DNA of 10,256 nucleotides from UBA9647 sp035506075 (GCA_035506075.1 DATJQB010000004.1:1-10256), one strand, 5' to 3'; shown: positions 1 to 7,188, numbered from the stretch's first letter. The notes: a model not told the origin generated them from the sequence alone. Numbers and translations: made by a program.

Positions 1-1579
1 AGTTCTGATGAAGCACGAGTTCCTGTGGTATGCTTGGTTCCGCAGAACTGATGCCAGTGGACAAATCGGAGGGCTTAAAATATGCCGGAGTCTTACCTGT
101 GATGGTTTTGGTCCTGGTCAGCGTTCTCCCGACAAAGGCAGGATAGTCACTGGTATATCGATACGCCCTGAAAACGGAATTATACATCGGGTAATTGTCA
201 GGGATGACTGTCTTGACTCCATCCTGAGTCACCGGGTTAATGTACTCCCACACGATCGTTGTATCACCGGCTGTCACTTCAAAGAAATGACCCTGCGTAT
301 CGGAACAGATCAGCGTGTTTCCGTTTGGGAGTCTCTGCTCGCTTCCTCCGATCGTGCTGTAGAAATCCTGGTCATTCTTCGCTGCATAAATCCAGACCAC
401 CTGATTAGAAATGGACTTGTTTGCCTTCATCGCATCTTTGTTGGGAAAAATCCAGGTGTAGTATCCCGCATCGGGAGGATTGACGTAAGCATGCGTGTTC
501 ACTTTTGTAGCGTTGTAGTAGGGATTAACCTCAAAGATGTACGACTGCGACACCCGCTCCCCCAGGTACTCCCCGTTATTGAAGATCTGGATGTTGCCCG
601 CCCCCGGCAATCCGGGTTTTATCCAGTGGACGTCATGGCTTCCGCCGATCTGCTTGTTCCCGGTTGCATTGATCGACGCAGCGGTCCCTTGATTGTACCG
701 GTACGGATCTCCGAATCGATAGAGGAAATCCCCGGCGCTGCTCGCCGCAAGAGCGATGCTTCCAGCGGGATTGCCCGCGATGAAGGTGTTGTCATGATCG
801 ATGACGTAGAATTCTCCCTGGACACTGTTCGTGACGAGCTGACCGAGACTATCGTTGTAGTCAATCGAGTTGCAGTGCAGCCAATCACTTTTCAGAGGGT
901 TCCCGGGCATGTTGATATTTATTTTGTTGGGATAATTCGCGACCGTTTTCCCCGTCCCGACATAATTTGGTTTCGTTGCATCAAAATCCTGAATGATGTG
1001 GTTGAAGAACCACCATTCCCAAACGACCGTACCAGTCGAATCCACCTCGACGAGAGCGTCCATTTGGACGTCGGCATACGCGCCGTTCGCCGGATTAGCT
1101 CCGGCGGCTATGACGGAATCGTGGGGAACGTTCTTGTTTGCAATGTAGATTGTGGTGTAGGCTTTGAGTTTCTTATTGTAGATCCTTGTCCAGTCGTGAT
1201 GCGGAAAGTAGTTCGTTCGCTTTTCTGTGTAGGTCCAAACGACATTGCCATTCCAATCAAGTTCTGCGAACCCGCCAAAACCGCTCGGATCCGATTTTGT
1301 GGCATCAAGGATGTTGCCGTTGACAAGCAGTCGGGGATTCGTTCCAATGTTCCACTGCTTCACGATGTATCCTTCCATGTCGATCAAATAGGATTTTCCA
1401 GACGCAGCGAACAGGGTGTATCCGTTTTGGGCTCTTGAAACATCCCAGTATCGGGTCTCTGTGATTGTGAACATACCCTCGCTTGCAAGTTTTCCGAGAG
1501 GCGTTTTCCCTGTTTGAGCAAGAAGTGGTATCACCGGCAGGAACATCAACAGCAGCGAAGAAAAGAATCTGGGTTTCAT
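1..1579 (-). CDS. Arylsulfotransferase-family secreted protein (3' end cut by window)
   Basis: I read this gene directly from the complement: 526 codons are open from the ATG at 1579 to the window edge, with no stop. Residues 1-21 form a signal peptide ending LLAQ. The body matches proteins annotated as aryl-sulfate sulfotransferase (ASST), a beta-propeller family that moves sulfate between phenolic esters through a histidine. Visible signatures are HHDW (127-130), DWLHCNS (232-238, His235), RFGDPYRY, GGSHDVHW (312-319, His315) followed by PGAGNIQIFNNG, LPNGNT (417-422), HFFEV (431-435) and VWEY (443-446). The last residues, ELVLHQN, are what normally precedes YPNPFNPST, so a T9SS sorting domain probably follows outside the window. 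The start is supported by AGGGGAGG six bases upstream. It lies 92 bases after the phosphatase gene at 1672-3360 with no terminator between. The family call is firm; the substrate is unknown, and many relatives have never been assayed. Confidence 0.88.
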   Translation of the reverse strand, partial: MKPRFFSSLLLMFLPVIPLLAQTGKTPLGKLASEGMFTITETRYWDVSRAQNGYTLFAASGKSYLIDMEGYIVKQWNIGTNPRLLVNGNILDATKSDPSGFGGFAELDWNGNVVWTYTEKRTNYFPHHDWTRIYNKKLKAYTTIYIANKNVPHDSVIAAGANPANGAYADVQMDALVEVDSTGTVVWEWWFFNHIIQDFDATKPNYVGTGKTVANYPNKININMPGNPLKSDWLHCNSIDYNDSLGQLVTNSVQGEFYVIDHDNTFIAGNPAGSIALAASSAGDFLYRFGDPYRYNQGTAASINATGNKQIGGSHDVHWIKPGLPGAGNIQIFNNGEYLGERVSQSYIFEVNPYYNATKVNTHAYVNPPDAGYYTWIFPNKDAMKANKSISNQVVWIYAAKNDQDFYSTIGGSEQRLPNGNTLICSDTQGHFFEVTAGDTTIVWEYINPVTQDGVKTVIPDNYPMYNSVFRAYRYTSDYPAFVGRTLTRTKTITGKTPAYFKPSDLSTGISSAEPSIPQELVLHQN

Positions 1580-1585
1580 TTCAAA

Positions 1586-1593
1586 CCTCCCCT
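1586..1593 (-). promoter_or_regulatory. Strong ribosome binding site of the arylsulfotransferase gene
   Basis: AGGGGAGG on the minus strand lies six bases before the ATG at 1579. It fixes the start, and it suggests independent, efficient translation of this cistron rather than coupling to the gene upstream. Confidence 0.75.
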
Positions 1594-1671
1594 GAGGTAT
1601 CAATGATGCAATCGTGGATCGATAGTCCGACTCCTGAAAACCAGGCGGACACTGGTTGAGAATCTGAAGCG

Positions 1672-3360
1672 TCATCGCAGCAGCAACATCTTTTTCACGC
1701 TGGCAGACTTCAGGCTGGGAGAGCTTTGACTCTCCGCCGTCATCTTGTAGAAATACAAACCGCTCGGCGAACCAGCTCCATCCCATCGCACGGTGTGCGC
1801 CCCCGGCTCACAGATGCCGTTTACAAGCGTCGCATTTTTCCTTCCAAGCACATCGTACACGTCGATTGTTACAAAGCTGACCGCCGGGAGCTGAAAGGTA
1901 ATCGCTGTGGACGGATTGAACGGGTTAGGATAATTTTGATCCAGGGCGAACGCGCTCAAGCCGACGCCGGACTCGACCACAGAGGTCGTGCCAGCTGTCT
2001 TCTGGATCGTGTAGGAGTCGCTGATATCTCCATTATGCCGCTGGGCGTTTTCCTCACCCGACACATAGGTCCTGACATATTTCACCTGCGTACTCGTGTC
2101 CGACACTGTGACCAGCAGATAGCCCCGACTGGGGATGAGGACCCCGCTTGCATATCCGTAGTCGGTTGCCGAGATCGTGGTGTAGCTCTTGGCCGAAGGC
2201 TGCGGCACCTCCTGGTAAATGACGCCGTCCTTGACCTGCTTCCCATAGAAATGATCGTGCCCATGGAAGTAGATAGCTCCGTTGTTTTCCACCATCAACG
2301 TGTGCACGGGTTTCTGCCATCCCGGGCGATATGTATCAAATCCCCACGTTGAATCGGCATTCCTTCCGCCTTGTTCGAACAGGTGTGCGAATTCCACCCC
2401 TCCTCTTCCATCGTTGCCATTGCCGCCCACCAGTTGGTGGCAGAAGACGAATTTGAACCTTGCGCGACTCGTTGTCAGCACATTCCTGAGCCAGTTGTAT
2501 TGATCGACACCGAGCGTCCATCCCCAATTTGGCTTGCTCTTCGTATACCAGTACGGATCGATGACAACGAATAATGCGCTCCCCCACTCCCACGCATAGT
2601 AGTTCTGGCGCAGTCCCACGAAAGGTTCACTCACCTTGTTGCCCGAGTAGAAGCCATCCGGCAACGGGTTGGGAAAGTACTTCAGACGCGTCGTGGCAGC
2701 CATCACGGGGAGGCTGTTCGCCGTTCCGTCAAGAAGCCACCCGAGCTCACCCTCGTGGTTGCCGATCACGAGGAACAATGGAATGCTGTGACAGATCAGA
2801 TCGTAATAGGAACGAAGGAGCAGATGACGGAGTGTAATGCTGTCCTGTGTCGCATGCTGCAGCTTTTCGGACATGAAGGTGTCGCCCAGATCAATCAGAA
2901 AATCGGGATTCTGAAGTGCGATGTTCTGCAGAGTCTGTGCGTAGACGGCTGGATTAGAATTCTCATCCATATGCGGATCCGCCTGAATCGCGAATGTGAA
3001 CGCAGCCCCCGGCGGCCGTTGTGTCCGGAAACTGTGAGCAGCCCTCGCGAGGAAGACCGACGTACCAACCTCTCTGTACCTCATTCTGTAAAAGTAACGC
3101 GTATTCGGACTCAACTGATCAAGGACGAAGACAAACGGAATGCTGTCCGCACAGGTCCGCACGCTTGTCTGATTGCGATAGGCAAGAGAGTCGGTTCCGT
3201 ATTCGAAGTACACATCCAGCGTTTTGTTCGCGCACGCGTGGATGGTGATCGAGGTGTTCGTTGGCCTTCCCAGCAGTTCGCTGCAGGTGAACTGGACCTG
3301 CGCGTCAGCGAGAACCGGAACAACGAGCAGCACGAGGAATGTCAGGACGATTGTTTTCAT
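1672..3360 (-). CDS. Secreted purple-acid-phosphatase-like metallophosphoesterase with T9SS sorting domain
   Basis: A 562-residue exported phosphoesterase, probably cleaving phosphomonoesters at or outside the cell surface. Domains in order: signal peptide (1-20, LADA|Q), an N-terminal Fn3/PAP-like beta domain (about 22-115, with LSPNTRYFYRMRY), a calcineurin-like metallophosphoesterase domain (about 120-375), then a T9SS type A sorting domain (about 473-562, PNPFNPST, ending KKMLLLR). The dinuclear-metal motifs are present: DPH (128-130), GDTF (159-162), GNHE (200-203), His308 in FCHQL, His353 and GHDH (367-370). Phe replaces the Tyr of the purple-phosphatase GDxxY motif, so a charge-transfer (purple) Fe-Tyr centre is not expected. 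The frame stays open upstream to 3471, but the ATG at 3360 starts a clean signal peptide just after the upstream gene's stop. Its Shine-Dalgarno is weak, and with only 22 bases from that stop translation may be coupled. It is a tandem paralogue of that gene. Substrate unknown; a phosphodiesterase or nucleotidase is possible. Confidence 0.92.
   Translation of the reverse strand: MKTIVLTFLVLLVVPVLADAQVQFTCSELLGRPTNTSITIHACANKTLDVYFEYGTDSLAYRNQTSVRTCADSIPFVFVLDQLSPNTRYFYRMRYREVGTSVFLARAAHSFRTQRPPGAAFTFAIQADPHMDENSNPAVYAQTLQNIALQNPDFLIDLGDTFMSEKLQHATQDSITLRHLLLRSYYDLICHSIPLFLVIGNHEGELGWLLDGTANSLPVMAATTRLKYFPNPLPDGFYSGNKVSEPFVGLRQNYYAWEWGSALFVVIDPYWYTKSKPNWGWTLGVDQYNWLRNVLTTSRARFKFVFCHQLVGGNGNDGRGGVEFAHLFEQGGRNADSTWGFDTYRPGWQKPVHTLMVENNGAIYFHGHDHFYGKQVKDGVIYQEVPQPSAKSYTTISATDYGYASGVLIPSRGYLLVTVSDTSTQVKYVRTYVSGEENAQRHNGDISDSYTIQKTAGTTSVVESGVGLSAFALDQNYPNPFNPSTAITFQLPAVSFVTIDVYDVLGRKNATLVNGICEPGAHTVRWDGAGSPSGLYFYKMTAESQSSPSLKSASVKKMLLLR
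1741..1944 (-). repeat. T9SS sorting-domain segment, copy 1 (near-repeat of 3431-3634)
   Basis: These 68 codons align without gaps to 3431-3634 in the neighbouring paralogue; by hand, 51 of 68 residues are identical. The sub-segment 1760-1798 matches 3450-3488 at 37 of 39 bases. The encoded domain starts near NYPNPFNPST and includes WDGAGSPSG. It directs export through the outer membrane by T9SS and is normally cleaved there. Confidence 0.85.
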
Positions 3361-3382
3361 GTCGTTGTCTGCGTTACAAGCG

Positions 3383-5098
3383 TCATCGGATGAGAATTGC
3401 CTTCTTCGTCGCAACCGCGCCCAGAGCGTGCAGCCGGTAATAGTAGACGCCGCTCGGCGAACCAGCCCCATCCCAACGCACGGTGTGCTGCCCCGGCTGA
3501 CACACTTCGTTTACGAGAGTGGTGACCTTCCTTCCCAGAAGGTCGAACACCTCGATTGATACAAAGCTGACGGCCGGGAGCTGAAAGCTGATCGCGGTGG
3601 ATGGATTGAACGGATTCGGAAAGTTCTGCCCGAGTTCAAACATCGGGGGCGACGCCTGGCCAGGCTCGATCGCCGTGATTTTCGGCAAGACAGTGTACGA
3701 AAAAGCAATCCTGCCATTCCTTTGCACCGCATTCGTATCACGCGGCAGATACGCCTGCACATAGTCCACTTTGGTCTGAGTTGGAGAAACTGTCACCCGG
3801 ATATGCCCGGAGCCATTGAGTTGATTGCTCGTGTACGCATCAGCATTCGCCAAATACCCGATCATGTATGTGGAGTCGCTTGGCATCGGGCACTCCTGGT
3901 AGATGAGGCCGTCCAGTACTTCCTGCGCAAAAAGGTGATCATGTCCCTGAAAGAATATGTTGACGCCATTGCGCACCATCAGTTGATGAACCGGCATGGC
4001 CCAGCCGGGCCGGTTTGTGCTGAATCCCCACGTCGTTCCGTTGTTCTCGTAGCCCCCCCATTCAAAATTCTTTGCTATCGCAACCGCGCCTCTTCCGTAT
4101 CCCCTCACATGGTGTGCGAAGACGAATCTGAATTTTGCACTGCTGCTCTCGAGCGTCTGCTTCAGCCAGTCGTACTGTTCTTTGCCGAGCGTCCAATCCC
4201 ACAATCCCGGACTGTCGCTCGCCGTCGGATAGCGATAGACATCAAGAATAACAAACAACGCGTCCCCCCACTCAAATGCATAGTAGTTCTGAGGCAGCCC
4301 GATTCCATAAGGCTCGACTGTTGAATTGCCGGTGTACATACCGCCGGGGGAAGGGAACGAGTAGTAGTACTTTCGGGCAAGCGTCCCGTAGACAGCGATG
4401 TTGTTGGGAGGCGTTTGGTTCATGTAATATCCGCTTTCACCTTCGTGGTTGCCAAGAACAAACAGGAAAGGTGCGGAATGGCAAACCAGGCCGATGTATT
4501 TCATGGTGTTCAGATGCAGCTGCATCATGTCCTGGAGCGTCGTAGTAGCCGGGGTGTGATCGTCGCCAAACGTGTCCCCCATCTCAAAGTCAAAGTCCGG
4601 ACGATCCGCCGCGATATTCCCCATCGTGACTTCCATCATCGAGGGGATTCCCTTCTTGTCATAGAGGTGCGAATCGCAAGTGATGGTGAAGACAAACGTG
4701 CTTCCTTTTGACCGCCGGGTTGTGAACGTGCATCCATCACCCGCAATGAATGATGACGACCCCGGGATCTGATACCGCAGACGATAGAAGTACCGTGTAT
4801 TCGGAAGCAGATTCTTCAGTGTGATGACCGCGGGGACCGACGGCGTCGTTTGGATCGTTTCGCTCTGGGAAGAATAGGAGGACGAAGAGGCGCCGTACTC
4901 GTAGTACATCCGAAGCGCAGCCCTCGGAACAACCCTTATCGTTATTGAAGAGTCTGTCGGGCAGGCGAGAATTTGATTTGAATAGAAAAGCGTCGAATCG
5001 ATTTCCAATGATCGCGCACCGGCCGAGCCGGCGCTCAAGCATATCACGGACGCTGCCGCCATCAACCTGAACAGACCGGCCTTCATCATTTGTCCCAT
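3383..5098 (-). CDS. Secreted purple-acid-phosphatase-like metallophosphoesterase with T9SS sorting domain (paralogue)
   Basis: A 571-residue exported metallophosphoesterase of the same build as its neighbour at 1672-3360. It has an N-terminal signal sequence (hydrophobic stretch about 9-24, SAGARS), an Fn3/PAP-like domain (about 35-128, with LLPNTRYFYRLRY), a catalytic domain (about 133-395) and a T9SS sorting domain (about 489-571, NFPNPFNPST, ending TKKAILIR). Metal-ligand motifs: DSH (142-144), GDTF (174-177), GNHE (216-219), FAHH (327-330), His371 and GHDH (385-388). The purple-phosphatase Tyr is Phe here too. I chose the ATG at 5098 because AGGA lies eight bases upstream. ATGs at 5089 and 5086 are also possible and leave the signal peptide intact; the open frame reaching 5233 looks non-coding. 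It is the first gene of the putative three-gene secreted-enzyme transcript. The substrate cannot be read from the sequence. Confidence 0.92.
   Translation of the reverse strand: MGQMMKAGLFRLMAAASVICLSAGSAGARSLEIDSTLFYSNQILACPTDSSITIRVVPRAALRMYYEYGASSSSYSSQSETIQTTPSVPAVITLKNLLPNTRYFYRLRYQIPGSSSFIAGDGCTFTTRRSKGSTFVFTITCDSHLYDKKGIPSMMEVTMGNIAADRPDFDFEMGDTFGDDHTPATTTLQDMMQLHLNTMKYIGLVCHSAPFLFVLGNHEGESGYYMNQTPPNNIAVYGTLARKYYYSFPSPGGMYTGNSTVEPYGIGLPQNYYAFEWGDALFVILDVYRYPTASDSPGLWDWTLGKEQYDWLKQTLESSSAKFRFVFAHHVRGYGRGAVAIAKNFEWGGYENNGTTWGFSTNRPGWAMPVHQLMVRNGVNIFFQGHDHLFAQEVLDGLIYQECPMPSDSTYMIGYLANADAYTSNQLNGSGHIRVTVSPTQTKVDYVQAYLPRDTNAVQRNGRIAFSYTVLPKITAIEPGQASPPMFELGQNFPNPFNPSTAISFQLPAVSFVSIEVFDLLGRKVTTLVNEVCQPGQHTVRWDGAGSPSGVYYYRLHALGAVATKKAILIR
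3431..3634 (-). repeat. T9SS sorting-domain segment, copy 2 (near-repeat of 1741-1944)
   Basis: Counterpart of the segment at 1741-1944: same length, no gaps, with 3450-3488 being the most conserved stretch at DNA level. It encodes the C-terminal secretion signal of the upstream phosphatase paralogue. Confidence 0.85.
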
Positions 5099-5363
5099 TC
5101 TCTCGATCCTGCTGATTGTTCTGCTCCGCTGAGTGTTAGACAGCGTTTCGTTCCTCATCCAGCGCGGGCCGGGGGAGGTTTCTCGAATTCTATCCTTTTT
5201 CACACTTCGACACGGGCGACCACGGCGCGACAACGGCCAATGGTCTGTTCAACGATGTTCTGTGAATGCTGCCGGCACGGGAGCCTCCTTGTCAATCCCA
5301 GGGATGACTGAGGACTGCTCAACATCTCAGACAACCGAAGCCTCTCCAGGGAGATGATGCCTC
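5099..5363. other. Leader region upstream of the phosphatase gene
   Basis: 265 bases separate the sensor gene that ends at 5364 from the phosphatase start at 5098. I see no convincing gene. On the minus strand there is a TTGACA at 5295-5290 without a matching -10, and a TAGAAT at 5192-5187 without a matching -35. A weak 5-bp CTGAG/CTCAG stem sits near 5310-5335. A promoter for the secreted-enzyme genes most likely lies here but cannot be placed. No U-tract terminator is visible for the sigma operon. Confidence 0.3.
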
Positions 5364-5990
5364 CTAGTCCCTTGGCGGTCGTGGGTTTTGTGGAGCATCC
5401 TGAGGTTGTCGCGGAGGTTTGTTTGGATCGCGGCGGGGTTTCGTATCGTCACCCTGTTGACCTCGAGGCTTCCGCCCGTCGTCATTTTGCGGCGGTCGTC
5501 TTTCCCCGACAGCGTTTTGGGGGCGCATGAGATCCCGGATCTCGCGGAAGATCGTATTGAATTTTTCCTTCTGCGCCGGTGTACAGAGTGTGCGAAGCCT
5601 GGAAAGATGATTGAAGAGAAGAAGATCGAGTGCGGCCTGTTTCGCACCGATGTTTTTGGCAAGATTCTCAATGGCAGTTCTGTCCGGTGACGGCTCACCG
5701 ACAAGCTCGAAGAGGGCCTTTTTCGCACTCCTCATGTCCTCGGTGAGAGAGGAGGATGAATCGACGTACTCCCTCCTCAGTCGCTCGAATTCCACTTTTT
5801 GATTGTCGTCGAGCTGCAATTCTCTGTTAAGAAACTCTGTCACCGATTCCTGCCGTTGGTCGGCACGTGTTCCCTGCTGCGGCGGACGCTCCAAATGTTG
5901 ATACCACAGGGCCGTCATCGATATCAGATTGAGAAGGACGAGGAGCGCAATCGTCCAGGTCATGAATTTCTTCTGTGCAAAAATATCCAT
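5364..5990 (-). CDS. Membrane-anchored periplasmic metal/stress sensor-like protein (Spy/CpxP/CnrX type, heavy-metal-resistance domain)
   Basis: 208 residues. A short cytoplasmic start (MDIFAQKKF) is followed by one membrane segment (about 12-30), a helical periplasmic domain (about 45-155) and a disordered Pro/Arg/Gln-rich tail (157-208). The domain resembles the Spy/CpxP/CnrX-like heavy-metal-resistance family, with two LTxxQ-like elements: LQLDDNQ (58-64) and RTLCTPAQKEKF (133-144). His128 and Cys136 are potential metal ligands, but the CnrX HxxxM ligand motif is not intact. It is third in the operon after the sigma and small membrane-protein genes. Its start is seven bases after the preceding stop, with GAGG overlapping that TGA, so translation is probably coupled. 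By analogy with CnrX it may sense metal or envelope stress and signal to the anti-sigma protein; alternatively it is a chaperone-like effector under sigma control. Family confidence is good, role inferred. Confidence 0.82.
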   Translation of the reverse strand: MDIFAQKKFMTWTIALLVLLNLISMTALWYQHLERPPQQGTRADQRQESVTEFLNRELQLDDNQKVEFERLRREYVDSSSSLTEDMRSAKKALFELVGEPSPDRTAIENLAKNIGAKQAALDLLLFNHLSRLRTLCTPAQKEKFNTIFREIRDLMRPQNAVGERRPPQNDDGRKPRGQQGDDTKPRRDPNKPPRQPQDAPQNPRPPRD

Positions 5991-5997
5991 AGGTGCC

Positions 5998-6324
5998 TCA
6001 CTCGGTCGGTGTTGAGTTGGAACCGGTGCTGGAGTCGTCGTCGATGATGCTGGAGAGCAGTTGCTTTCGGCTGTACGTCGTGCTGGCGGGAGATTTGAAT
6101 GACTCCACCACAGTCGCGACGTTCGAAACAATCAGCAAGGCAAGGAGGGCAAAGCGAATCATCGTCCACGCCATCCCGGTGCTGCGGGATCGTCCGCTCA
6201 CTTCCTCGTTGAGCCGGGCCTGGATGCGTGTGAAGATGAACGGGTTGGTTTCCAGCCTCGGCATCTTGTCGAGGAGATCCATTGTCCTGCGGACCTCATT
6301 GTTGATTCTCTCTGCTTTGTTCAT
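5998..6324 (-). CDS. Small single-pass membrane protein, putative anti-sigma factor
   Basis: 108 residues: a charged N-terminal cytoplasmic part (1-50) containing LLDKMPRLETNPFIFTRIQARL, one membrane segment (about 53-73) and a short Ser/Thr/Asp-rich periplasmic tail. The NPFxxTRIQARL pattern recurs in small proteins encoded just after ECF sigma genes in Bacteroidota. There is no HxxxCxxC zinc motif, so it is not a classical ZAS anti-sigma factor. It starts 16 bases after the sigma stop, with GGAG five bases before the ATG; the frame is open farther upstream, but that part overlaps the sigma gene. Position, topology and size suggest that it holds the sigma factor at the membrane, comparable to CnrY. 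That function is an inference from context; direct homology to a characterised anti-sigma factor cannot be shown here. Confidence 0.72.
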   Translation of the reverse strand: MNKAERINNEVRRTMDLLDKMPRLETNPFIFTRIQARLNEEVSGRSRSTGMAWTMIRFALLALLIVSNVATVVESFKSPASTTYSRKQLLSSIIDDDSSTGSNSTPTE

Positions 6325-6340
6325 AGCTGCTCCGCAACAA

Positions 6341-6934
6341 TCAATTGTCGGTTTGCTTCGAAAGCTTCTTCTTGAAATGACGGAAGAGCCGTTTTTCGAG
6401 GTTTCGTTTTGCACGGAAAATCAGGGACTCCACAGACGGAACCGAGGTTTGAAGGATCGCTGCAACCTCGTCGTGGGAGAACCCCTCCAGCCGGTGCAGT
6501 GTCAGCGCAACCCGTTGATTTTCGGGAAGACCTGCGATCGTCTCCAGGAGAAGCGCCATTCGCTCCTTTTCTTCGACCTGAACATCCGGATTGAGCTCGT
6601 CAGGTGCCTTTGCATCCTGCATCACTTCCTCCAATCCGAGCACGTGTTTGAACAGCCCGATCCGCTTCTTCCGGTTTCTCGCCTTGATCACGTTCAGACT
6701 CTTCGTTACCGCGATACGATAGATCCACGTCGAAAGCTGAGACTCGCCCCGGAACTCACCGATCGATCGGTAGACCTCGATGAAGACGTCCTGAGCTGTA
6801 TCCTCAGCGTCCTGCTTGTTCTTAAGAAATCCAAAGCACGTGTTCGCGACTCTCGTTCCATACTGCTCGACGAGTTGCCGGAACGCTGCCTGATCGTGAG
6901 AACGCAGTTTTTCTGGAAGATCCTGGATATCCAC
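6341..6934 (-). CDS. ECF-family RNA polymerase sigma factor (sigma-70 family)
   Basis: 197 residues with the two-domain ECF layout. Sigma-2 (about 15-90) contains DAEDTAQDVFIEVY (42-55) and the promoter-melting stretch STWIYRIAVTKSLNVIKARNR. Sigma-4 (about 128-187) contains LPENQR (136-141), GFSHDEVAAIL and the recognition helix SVESLIFRAKRNL (167-179). A charged linker (about 100-125) joins them. It recruits RNA polymerase to a specific regulon. The likely start is GTG at 6934; no in-frame ATG lies upstream. AGAGGA is 17 bases from this GTG, which is too far, and 11 bases from an in-frame ATT at 6940, so the exact start is uncertain. It leads an operon with the membrane protein and periplasmic sensor genes, which are its presumed regulators. 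Its own promoter should lie in the divergent region to the right. Confidence 0.93.
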   Translation of the reverse strand: MDIQDLPEKLRSHDQAAFRQLVEQYGTRVANTCFGFLKNKQDAEDTAQDVFIEVYRSIGEFRGESQLSTWIYRIAVTKSLNVIKARNRKKRIGLFKHVLGLEEVMQDAKAPDELNPDVQVEEKERMALLLETIAGLPENQRVALTLHRLEGFSHDEVAAILQTSVPSVESLIFRAKRNLEKRLFRHFKKKLSKQTDN

Positions 6935-7088
6935 GTGAATGCCGTTCGTTATCCTCTTCTTTAGAGGACATTGGTGCGCAAAACCCGCGCTCGGTGCCTG
7001 AGGATAAAACCAACGTAATCAGATTTTCGCAGAAGCCAAAAGTCCCGACCGATTTTTCGCCCATTCAACACATCGTCCAGATCTTTAA

Positions 7089-7104
7089 TTGTCAAGAGTG
7101 ACAA
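7089..7104. promoter_or_regulatory. Perfect dyad TTGTCA-N4-TGACAA, candidate operator
   Basis: Two perfect 6-base half-sites are separated by AGAG. A further TGACA occurs at 7131-7135. Its place in a divergent promoter region suggests a binding site for a dimeric regulator. It overlaps a minus-strand TTGACA, so it could control the sigma operon. No regulator can be assigned. Confidence 0.4.
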
Positions 7105-7143
7105 GACTGAACATCCACCGCCTTTCTCATTGACAGTGGCAAG

Positions 7144-7167
7144 CTCCCGGCCTTCGTGGGCCGGGAG
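7144..7167. repeat. Perfect 9-bp GC-rich hairpin without U-tract
   Basis: CTCCCGGCC (7144-7152) pairs with GGCCGGGAG (7159-7167) around a TTCGTG loop. No T-run follows on either strand, so it is not a standard intrinsic terminator. It may be a leader structure of the hydrolase transcript or a dispersed intergenic palindrome. Confidence 0.65.
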
Positions 7168-7188
7168 TCAACGCTATCTATTGTCTCA

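Noticed and set aside
8..1438. Long plus-strand open frame (476 codons) at the left edge
   Set aside because: It is antisense to the arylsulfotransferase gene. Its translation shows no family signature, while the minus strand shows a signal peptide, ASST motifs and a strong ribosome site.
2755..3393. 212-codon plus-strand open frame opposite the phosphatase
   Set aside because: Composition typical of an antisense frame, no motifs, and it overlaps the signal peptide and Fn3 domain of a solid minus-strand gene.
3361..3471. N-terminal extension of the second phosphatase to 3471
   Set aside because: It would overlap the end of the upstream sorting domain and put 37 basic residues before a clean signal peptide.
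5187..5215. TAGAAT as a -10 for the secreted-enzyme genes
   Set aside because: It matches five of six consensus bases, but no -35-like sequence lies 16-18 bases upstream on the minus strand.
5099..5233. N-terminal extension of the phosphatase to 5233
   Set aside because: The extra residues are Arg-rich, would bury the signal peptide, and there is a good start with AGGA at 5098.
5993..6964. 323-codon plus-strand open frame across the sigma operon
   Set aside because: It is antisense to two well-supported genes with clear domains and has no recognisable motifs or ribosome site.
7144..7167. Reading the GC hairpin as an intrinsic terminator
   Set aside because: No T-run follows on either strand, and neither flanking gene ends there, because both diverge from this region.
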